Below, in pieces: positions 47,805-56,948 of a stretch of 64,000 nucleotides of DNA. The notes beneath the pieces were generated by a model that had not been told where the DNA came from, did no database searches, and saw only the letters and a list, made by a program, of their open reading frames with translations. The position numbers and the translations under genes were made by a program. The DNA comes from Drosophila pseudoobscura. Its lineage: Eukaryota > Arthropoda > Insecta > Diptera > Drosophilidae. The first letter of the stretch is position 1. Every line of letters starts with the position of its first letter. The stretch spans positions 23,083,501 through 23,147,500 of the forward strand of contig NC_046680.1 in the NCBI RefSeq assembly GCF_009870125.1, given 5' to 3'.

Positions 47805-50800
47805 CTACCACCAGATGCCTAGGTCGCTGAACAGCTCCTCGGTGGTAGGGAGCTCAAAGTCTTCGTTGACCCACTCGGAGCGTGGCTGGCTAGAGGTCTT
47901 CTGGGTCCCAGTGCTAGTCCCAGTCCCAGTTCCAGTGCCATACTCCTTGCGGTATCCCACGTCCTCGCGCAGATCCTCCTCGTCGTACTCCTCATCGTCT
48001 TCAACGGCTTCCAAGGAGGTGGTCATGTTGGACTTGCGCTTGAGCGGTGCCAGCGGCAGGCACTGGTCCCCCAGCATGCGGTGCATTCTGCCAATCTCAT
48101 CCGCTTGCTTGGCCGGCTGCTGCTCCTCCCCCTCCCCCACCTCCACCGGCTGCTCTGCGCCGGACGAGTCGACGCCGCTACCGGCTGACGGCTGCGGAGA
48201 AGACGCCAGACGCACAATTCGGTCAAATAGCGTGGCAAAGTGCCGCCTGAAGCGACCATAGTCGAAGCTGTCCTTGTTGGTGTCGGTGGCATCCAGCAGT
48301 CCATGGGTCGAAGTCGATTTGGAGCGGGTCAGTGGCCCAAAGTGATGCAGCATGTCTATGCCGGGCGCCATCGATTCTTCCCAACTCTGTAAAGAAAATA
48401 GGTGGCAATCAGGTTCGATTTTTCCCAGTTTTTCACTCAGTGTCCAATCACCAGTTCGGTCCAGTCCTCGACGGGAACACTTAGAACAGAGCCTACAACG
48501 TTGACTACGCGCTCCTCCAGGTTCAGGGCCTGAATAATCCATTTGGCCAAAGCCACGGCGCAGTTTAGGTCACAGCGTTGCCTGCAATCGATAATTAAAT
48601 AAATTCAAATAGAGTATGACATCAATGGTATACCCTGTACTCGTAATAATGTTCTTACTGTATTCCCCTAAGGAGAGGCAAATATTTGCCAAAGAGTTAG
48701 AGTAGTTTTCTGATTGTTCGGAGCATTTCCCTATCTCTATGTATCTCTTTAGAGGGTATCAAACAATCTTTATTTTAATGGAAAGCGCTGGAATAAGTTA
48801 TAGTGGGAGAATACCCTAATGGCCTTGGTAATTATCGGACACTCCACATGGCACGCACAGCCCCCATCCACCCACCTGCGCTCGTCCCGCCGTATATCCA
48901 CGAGCTTGTCGCCCTCGAGTATCAGCTGGTCGTAGTTCGTCTCGATTTGCATGGTGAGGGCCTCCTTGGGCTCCTGCTCCTGCTGCTCCTGCAACTGTCG
49001 CTGGAGGGTCTTGAACTGCTGCCAGAGGTCCTCCATTTTCTCCTAGAGGAAGCGAGAGGAAGACGTGATAATGAGAGATGATCCTACATGGGGAAATCTC
49101 CGCCACTCACCGTCTGCTTTCGAATGTTCTGCTGGGTCTCGTGGTGCACGTCGACGCGATGGAGGATGGGCTGGGTGGGCAGGAAGGGGGCGGCCATGAG
49201 CCGCTCTACGCGCCGATTGAGCACCCCGCGCTTAAGTTTCTTCTTGTCTATCTTAAGGAGGCCAGCGGAGCTGTCCAGCTGCAGCGTCGTCTGCACAAGG
49301 CGCTCCAGGATCATTGCAAAAGTCTCCACGTAGTCGGACTGGATGCGGATGCGGTTGGAGCTCTTGGCCGCTACCACAGTGATGACCTCGGACTGCTTGT
49401 CCAGGCCGGGGCACAGCAGCTGGAGGCCGAGGGCGTGGGCATCGGCCTGTCCTTCGAGGAACTCTCCAAAGAAAGTTCTCAGTTTCGGAGCGACGTGTCT
49501 GCTGGTTATACTGTACGTCAGCTTGATGCCCGCCGCCTTCTGAGGCTGACACACGCGATAGAACATGCCCAGCGGCAGGTGGGCGTTCTGCTGTATGACC
49601 CGCGGAATGCCCTGGGTAGGATATCTCGAAAGAATTAGGATGCAGATCCTGCACATGACACTCACCCGAGGATTCACAAAGGAAGCCACCACCTCCACTT
49701 TGGTGCTGTGGATGTGTAGCAGTTCGGCAATATAAAAGTCCAGCTTCAGCTCCTGGCTGGTGCCCGCGACCACGTCCACAAAGCTAATGGTGTCCTGGCT
49801 GCAGCGAACTCCGTTGGGCGTCTGGAACACCAGTTGCAGCTCCGCTAGGTCCGCTTTGATTTTGAAGCGCAGCAAGCCCTTGGCCGAGGGCATCTCCTTG
49901 ACGGCCACGTCGGCGGGCACGTCCAGCAAAAGGGTGTCCAGATCCTCAGAGACATCCGTCTGGATGCTAAAGCTAAGACGCACCTGATCCGCTGCCTGCT
50001 GATTGAGAGCGTCCATGTCGCGTACATCCACCGCCTCCTTGATCTCGTCCTCCAGTTGCTGCAGCTCCTTATGCGCCTGGGCGAAGCTCAGCGCCTCGAT
50101 GTTCAGCGGCTGCACCTGAAACGTGAAGGGATCGGCGCCCAGATATCCCACTTCGAGCTGGCCCCTGGCCCCGAGCGTCACTATGCCCCCGGCCAGGCCC
50201 TGCATATTGGAGCGCTGTATGGCCACCGGAGCGTTCGCCTGGTTTGGCCATTGTGCCGCCCAAATGATGTTGGCCTCTTCGTAGATATGCAGCTTCGAAG
50301 AGTCCGAAATGATGGCTGTGATCAGGCGTGCGCCGGGCTCTGCGTCGCCATATAGAATCAATATATAGGAAAGGTAGCTCTCCGTAGGATGACCAAGGCT
50401 TACCCCAATAATAGCCCACTACGAAGCTGTGGAAACACTTGGGGGCGTAGTCCAACTTTAGAATAAAGATGAACTTCCCATTGTCATCCAGGGAGATGAA
50501 GTTCCGCTCGCCCAGGATCATGATGTAGGAGCAGTTCCTGCAAGATATGGGATACATCGTCGGATCGAATCCATTCCCTCGCTTCAGTACTCACTCCTTT
50601 ACTTGGACCACCCGCATGTCGACAATGCCCTCGCCCACACCCTGCGTCCAGGTGGGCTGGTAGCTGCTCTTGGTCATCAGCGAATGGGACAGGTCCTGGT
50701 AGCTATAGCACTGCAGGTGCCAGGAGGCACTGAATCGGAAGAAGCTGTCGGTGCGCTCGCAGTAGGACACCGGAGCCGGCAGTGCCCGGTATCCGGGGAA

Positions 50801-51378
50801 ACGACACTCGTAGGAGATGCCGTCCTGCTCGTAGAAAGTCAAGGTCCCGTCCAGATGTACCACACAGAAGAACTCGCGACCCTTCACCTGCCCGAAGTGG
50901 CCCTGGCACAGGCCGAAGGCCACCCGTTTGAATTTGTGCTCCGCATGCAGCTGCAGGCGCACCTGGGCTCCGTGTTCCGCCAGTCCGCCGATGGCTTGGA
51001 CGTTGTAGATGGCGATGGCGTTGGGCAGGAGCACGCCCAGCTGGTTGGTGTTCTCGTTGCGAACGTTCCTGGAGGAGTTGGTGACTGTTAGACCATATTC
51101 TTCTAGCAGTCAGAGGCGACTCACCCGCTAAACTTTCCGGCATACAAGCCGAGAATTGGGGCCGGCATCAGAGTCTCCAGCAGGAGATCGGTGGCATCGT
51201 AGCCCCGCCTGTGCGGGTAGTAGATACTCAGCTGCCCCGTCTGGGAGCCCACTATGATGTAGTCCTTCTCCTGTTCCTCCAGGCCAAATCGGGCGCACAG
51301 TAGGCTGGCCACATCGTATTGCTCTCCGGGATCGGCGCACTGGGCAGACCACCAGCTGCAGACATTGAACAGCGACAT
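47805..51378 (-). CDS. BBS9: BBS9 (PTHB1), BBSome subunit
   Basis: Eight coding exons, 51378-51125, 51068-50595, 50537-50404, 50339-49666, 49611-49111, 49042-48876, 48581-48452 and 48386-47805, give 971 residues (human about 890). BBS9 is a scaffold of the BBSome, the coat that traffics membrane proteins in cilia; in flies it is expected in ciliated neurons and sperm. Seen: an N-terminal beta-propeller opening MSLFNVCSWWSAQ like human MSLFKARDWW, KDYIIVGSQTGQL, VKGREFFCVVHLDGTL, YIMILGERNFISLDDNG, a GAE-like region with RGIPRVIQQ, a coiled-coil stretch (EDLWQQFKTLQRQLQEQQEQ) and a helical end (ALAKWIIQALN). The acidic, low-complexity tail includes a Gly-Thr run. The MSLF start was chosen over an in-frame upstream ATG by homology. 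Confidence 0.93.
48582..48875 (-). other. BBS9 intron 6, longer than its neighbours, with a repeat-like remnant
   Basis: This 294-bp intron contrasts with 42-72 bp for the other introns. It contains GGTATACCCTGTACTCG (about 48628-48644) and AGAGGGTATC (about 48751-48760), reminiscent of the ends of the mini-me-like repeats. It may be a decayed insertion. Confidence 0.3.
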
Positions 51379-51445
51379 GTATGTACTGAGTCGACTGAGT
51401 CGTCCAACTGAACGAGTCATTGTCATTGTTGTGGCAGGATTGGAT

Positions 51446-51459
51446 GTTGCCATGGCCAC
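51446..51459. promoter_or_regulatory. Rfx X-box upstream of BBS9
   Basis: GTTGCCATGGCCAC fits the X-box RYYNYY-N2-RRNRAC at 11 of 12 scored positions and lies 68 bp before the BBS9 start codon. X-boxes bound by Rfx drive ciliary genes in flies and worms, and BBS genes are classical targets. The position and family context make this a good regulatory site. Confidence 0.7.
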
Positions 51460-51499
51460 CATTCAAACAGCTGGCTGTCATGGCAGTAGTTTCAGCAGG

Positions 51500-54231
51500 A
51501 CACTCCCACCGAAGGTAAATGTACCAAGGAAGGAGCATGAACACCTGTTGTGAGGTGCAAAACTTACACGGGCGGTACAGTTCACTATTAAAAATGGAAG
51601 TAAAACGTACGTACGTTTTACAAGCTACACAAATCGTGGTTCTAACATCGGATAAGCCAATGGCAACACCATACCAATCCAGTGGCGCCACAAAACCGCC
51701 TTCAAAGCTAAATTCAAAATGTAAAACCAGCCAGTCGGAGCTACCATTACCCTGTATCTCAAACGCTTCCGAATCGAATATATCCCTATATCATTTGAGT
51801 ACCAGATTTCTATACCCGGTACTCAAATTTTCTGCGAAATGATGACAAGCAACATAAGGCATTCCCGATGAAACCCTACATATGTATATGTATATGCAGA
51901 TCAAAGTTCGGGATATAATTCGATGATATACGAGAGATATTCCTTATTTAATAAGTGAAGACATAGTCGACAAACACAAATCTAACCTTCACATGTGATA
52001 TTTTGGGGGTCAGACACAACGCCTTTCACCTTCAGAGGAGGGCAAGAGTGGGGTAAGACTAGTAAAGATAGGAGCTCCAACTGAAAACCGTATCAGTCTC
52101 AGACTGAGTCTCTTGCACACATGATACGTATGTGTGTATGTACGTCCTACGTATACCCGCCAGTCCATTGATAGTGTTCACGTGCTGGCGGAGAACGCGT
52201 CGCCGTCAGCCGATGGAGATAGCATCGTCGCTGGCGTCGTCTCACTCCGTAACTATGGGACCCGCGGGAGCTTTTCGATGTCTGCTTTGTAGTCGTGGTT
52301 GAGCGTCTGTGTAGGTATTTCCGTGTGGGTGGTGCGCTGCACGCAACAGCTGCGTGTTATCGTCCCGTGTCCGTATCTGTGCCGCCGCGCCGGACAAGCT
52401 CTACGGAGAGTCGGATATATACTACTCGCACTTTGTATCATTTACAATCGGCGTGATAACGCGCCTTGCTTTCGTGAGAAATGCCCGAATTTATAATTTG
52501 GGAATGCGATTGGGAGCCAAGGTCATTTGTAGGTCTGGCCGTTTCATGTAGGTCTTGTTGGGTATAAATAGCCGTGGGCTCTTCTTGCTCAATTGCGCAA
52601 GTGATACTGACCTTACCCATTGCCCATGTCCCCCCATGACGTATCTGTATCTACTCGAGCCCACAAGTGCCGGTCTGTTCCCTGTCTACTCTGCGGCAGC
52701 CGTCTCGCCTGTGACGTCGCGCGGTCAATAGCTGGACAAGCGACGCACAAGATGGTTCTGCCGGAGTGATTCATTCATGAATTCAATTTCCATTCCCCAC
52801 TAGATCTACGCCATGCGTAGAAGTTGTGAAATTATGGTTATCAGCAGGGGCACGGGTACGGGCATGACACTGTTCAGGAAACTGCCGCAATGGAAACCCA
52901 CAGAAGAATCACCGGTTCGACCTCCGTTCCACCTATGTTGGAGAGTGCCGCTTTATCAGCACTTGGCCGAACGCTTCTATTTGAATAGAGCGCGAAACAA
53001 TCAGCAATCAGAAATATCATTCGCTCTGCGCTCAGTTACAAAGCGCACACCCAAGACACTCGACGTGGCGTGGGCTCATCGCATAGGTGGGCATCGCATC
53101 CGAGTAGAGGGGCGGAATCGGCATTTTGCGGCACGAGAGTATCTTGTATCTGGTATCTGGGTGCGAGATTCACGAACGACTTTCAGGCCAATTAGCTGGC
53201 TAGACACTCGAGAGACACAGGGGCGCGGCGTGGCATAGTTACAACAGCTGTTCGTTGGCCGAGTACCGAGCACGATTTCCGAGCGGCAAGGCATACATTG
53301 TAGCATTGCATATTGCACTGAAAGCTGCCGAGCCAAAAAGCTGCACCAGCACTTGCACAGTGCACTCTGCCAGCGAACGAGACGGACCGGACAGAGCGGA
53401 CGGAGAGCTACTTAGTAGCGCAGCAGGAAAGGGTTACGCTTCCAGTATCAGCATCAGCATTAGCCGCAGCATCAGCAACAGCATCGGCAACGGAATAGCA
53501 ATAGCAATAGCCAGAAGGCAAACGGTAAGCAGCTCAATACCCGATTCGCCCTGGCTGAGTGCGGACGCGCGGACCGTCGACGCGAAAAGTGACTCAAACT
53601 CTGATGTAATCATTTTCTGTTACGCCCGCTAAATACATATGTTCTGAACAGACTCGGCATTCTCCCGTCGTGGTCTGTTGTATTCGCTGTGGAATTTATT
53701 CAGGTTTTGTCTACTGTCGAAACGCTTTCGGTCTGGAACTTAAGGTAAAATCCGCCACTCGATTCCGAGACGCGTTTCGTCTGGAGCACATCTGTTCAGT
53801 GTCGTCCGTGGACGTGTTCCGTGTCCGGGTGCGAGTCCAGTATTTTATCCCTACAGCTGGCTCTGGGTCTGGCCCCCCATCTCAATGGAGCAGTATTGAT
53901 TTGACACACTAAAAATTCGGGTATTCGCAATGGAACTTCCAGAGAGAGAGAGAGACAAGAGAGTGAAAAGTTTGCATCAAAGCTCTGGCCAAAGCTGTTG
54001 CTTGGTCAGAGTGGGAGTGGGAGAGCGTATCTATGCTTGGAGAGAGCTTTCTTGCCCTCTTTACCTTGGCAGTTGGCCGTTGGAGTGAGGTGCAACTAAA
54101 AGCGGGAGAGAGAATAAAACATTGTAGAAATACTCTTTGGAGATACTCAAACAAATACATTTTTAATAATATCGAATGCTTCTCTGATCTCTTGGCAGCA
54201 CAAGCAACAATTAAAAGGAACTCCCTGAGCG
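51500..54231 (+). promoter_or_regulatory. BBS9-Gpo1 interval: candidate Gpo1 promoters and leader
   Basis: No protein gene is recognised. TATAAATA at 52563-52570 is followed by TCAATT with its A at 52591, the right spacing for a TATA/initiator promoter. An AACAGCTGTT core E-box (motif 5) is at 53243-53252. A GCATCAGCA/GCAATA-type repeat lies at 53450-53518, and a (GA)n tract at 53941-53956. TTTGAGTACC (51794-51803) and GGTACTCAAA (51818-51827) form a perfect 10-bp inverted repeat. These are probably alternative Gpo1 start sites; leader exons could not be fixed. Confidence 0.4.
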
Positions 54232-56781
54232 ATGACTTCGCGGATGTTCAAGTTCGGCGTGACCGCCACCAGTGCAGCCGTGGGATCCGTTCTGGCCGCC
54301 TGGACCCTCGACCACTGGAACACCCCCCGTGTGGTGAACAATGCTGCGGTGGCACCGCCGAAGAGAAAGCGCACACTGCCCATGCGATCTGAGCAGATCA
54401 AGTCTCTGATGAGCGGCGAGGAGTTCGACGTGCTAATCATTGGCGGCGGAGCCACTGGAGCTGGGTGTGCCCTCGACTCGGTGACACGAGGTGAGTCCAG
54501 ACGGAATCCCGTATAGAGGCACGTCTTAAGCTATTGTAACCCCCCTCTGTGCAGGTATGAAGACGGCTTTGGTGGAGCTGGACGATTTCGCCAGCGGCAC
54601 CTCATCGCGCTCCACCAAGCTCATCCACGGCGGAGTGCGATACCTGCAGAAGGCTATTTTGGGCGTAAGTTCATCGCTCAACCGGATTATCCGCCCCGTA
54701 GAGAGCTAATTGTTGTCCTCCTTCCATTTCGGCTTCCACAGCTAGACCTTGAGCAGTACCGAATGGTGAAGGAGGCGCTGCAGGAGCGCGCCACCATGCT
54801 CGAATCGGCGCCCCATTTGACCCATCCGCTGCCCATTATGCTGCCCGTTTATACGTAAATGCACCCGATCCCGCCCAGCATTCCGATCCACTAATTCCAA
54901 TCCACTGATATATCACGCAGGTGGTGGCAGGTGCCGTACTTCTGGGTGGGCATCAAGGCCTACGATTTTGTGGCGGGTGACCGCAACGTGAAGAGCTCCT
55001 ACTATCTGTCCAAGAAGGACGCTCTGGAGCTGTTCCCCATGCTCAAGAAGGACAAGCTGTGCGGCGCTATCGTTTACTACGACGGACAGCAGGACGACGC
55101 CCGCATGTGCCTGGCCGTGGCACTGACGGCAGCCCGCCACGGTGCCACCGTCTGCAATCACGTGGAGGTAAAGGAGTTGCTTAAGAAGGACGACGGCACC
55201 GGCAAGCAGGTGCTGTGCGGCGCCAAGCTCAAGGACCACATCTCCGGCAAGGAGTTCACCGTGAAGGCCAAGTGCATCGTGAACGCTACCGGCCCCTTCA
55301 CGGACTCCATCCGCAAGATGGACAACCCCTCGGTGAAGAGCATCTGCTGCCCCAGCTCCGGCGTGCACATCGTGCTCCCCGGCTACTACAGCCCCGACCA
55401 GATGGGCCTGCTCGATCCCTCGACGTCCGATGGACGCGTCATCTTCTTCCTGCCCTGGCAGCGGCAGACGATCGCCGGCACCACCGATCTGCCCTGCGAG
55501 ATCACCCACAACCCTATACCCACCGAGGACGAGATCCAGTTCATCCTGAAGGAGATCAAAAACTACCTGAACGCGGACGTGGAGGTGCGCCGCGGCGACG
55601 TCCTGTCCGCCTGGAGTGGCATCCGACCCCTGGTCTCTGACCCCAACAAGGACGACACTCAGTCCCTCGCCCGTAACCACATCGTCCACATAAGCCCCTC
55701 CAATCTTATCACCATTGCCGGCGGCAAGTGGACCACCTATCGCGCCATGGCCGAGCATACCATCGATGCGGCTATCAAGGGTATGTATCCTTGTTGTTAC
55801 GCCTAAGATTCCCGATCACTGATCGTATCTCCGTCCATCCATTCACAGCCTGCAATCTAAAGCCGGAGCGGGCGGAGGCCGTCACCTCCTACCTGAAGAT
55901 CGAGGGCGGTCAGGGCTGGACACCGACCATGTACATCCGCCTGGTGCAGGACTTCGGGCTGGAGTGCGAGGTGGCACAGCACCTAGCCAAGTCGTACGGC
56001 GACCGCGCCTTTGCCGTCTCCAAGATGGCCTCACTGACGGGCAAGCGGTGGCCCATTATCGGCAACCGCATTCACCCCGAGTTCCCCTATATCGACGCCG
56101 AGATCCGTTATGGCGTGCGCGAATATGCCTGCACGGCCGTGGATATGATCGCCCGCCGTCTGCGATTGGCCTTCCTCAACGTGCAGGCGGCGCAGGAGGC
56201 GCTTCCTGTGATTGTGGACATAATGGGCGAGGAGTTGAAGTGGTCCAAGGAGGAGAAGGAGCGCCAGATCAAGGTCGCCACCGAGTTCTTGGCCAACGAG
56301 ATGGGCCACTCGGTGAACCGCACCTCCAAGGAGCGCATACCCATTAAGCTTTCCAAGGAGGAGATCCAGACCTACATCAAGCGCTTCCAGCTGATCGACA
56401 AGGACAAGAAGGGCTATGTCTCCATCAATGATATCCGCCGCGGCCTCAAGAGCTTCGGCGAAAGCGACGTTTCCGGCGAGCAGCTGCATGAGATCCTCCG
56501 CGAGATCGATACCAACATGAACGGCCAGGTTGAGCTCGACGAGTATCTACAGGTGCGTCTCTCACTGTCCCAATTTTTATTGGTGGATGTATCTGTTTCG
56601 ATAATTTATTGAATTCTTACGTGGAAACTCTATTTGAATGCTGCAGATGATGTCCGCGATCAAGACGGGCGATGTGGCCTACTCCCGGTTTGCCCGTATG
56701 GCCGAGCTGGAGGAACAGAAGCACGAGGCTGCCAATCTCAAGCAGAAGATCAGCGTGGACCGCTCTGGCGGCGGCTTGTAA
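54232..56781 (+). CDS. Gpo1: Mitochondrial FAD-dependent glycerol-3-phosphate dehydrogenase
   Basis: Exons 54232-54490, 54555-54664, 54742-54854, 54921-55780, 55849-56552 and 56647-56781 give 726 residues, the family length. The enzyme oxidises glycerol-3-phosphate to dihydroxyacetone phosphate on the outer face of the inner mitochondrial membrane and passes electrons to ubiquinone, completing the glycerol-3-phosphate shuttle used in flight muscle. Seen: a mitochondrial-type N-terminus with a short hydrophobic helix, the FAD dinucleotide fold [46 protein letters not shown], and two C-terminal EF-hands. The first loop ([12 protein letters not shown]) has Lys at position 5; the second ([12 protein letters not shown]) is canonical. 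Poly(A) signal 56896-56901. It ends tail-to-tail with the cGLR gene, 167 bp between stop codons. Confidence 0.97.
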
Positions 56782-56948
56782 GCGCGCGACTTAACGACGA
56801 CAACAACGACAGTCTCCAGTCCTGTCTGTCACCACCTTCTAGGGAAACGTTTTAGGTTTAAAATCGAAGATCGAACTTCTTTTCATTTTGCTGTTAATAA
56901 AACTCTTTCAACTCTTACCCGCCTCGATCTGCTCCTCCATATCCTAGG

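Noticed and set aside
51379-51462. In-frame upstream starts of BBS9
   Set aside because: Homology to human BBS9 begins at MSLF (51378), and the X-box lies inside this stretch.
54913-55758. 281-residue ORF antisense to Gpo1
   Set aside because: Shadow of a GC-biased third-position coding exon; no independent features.
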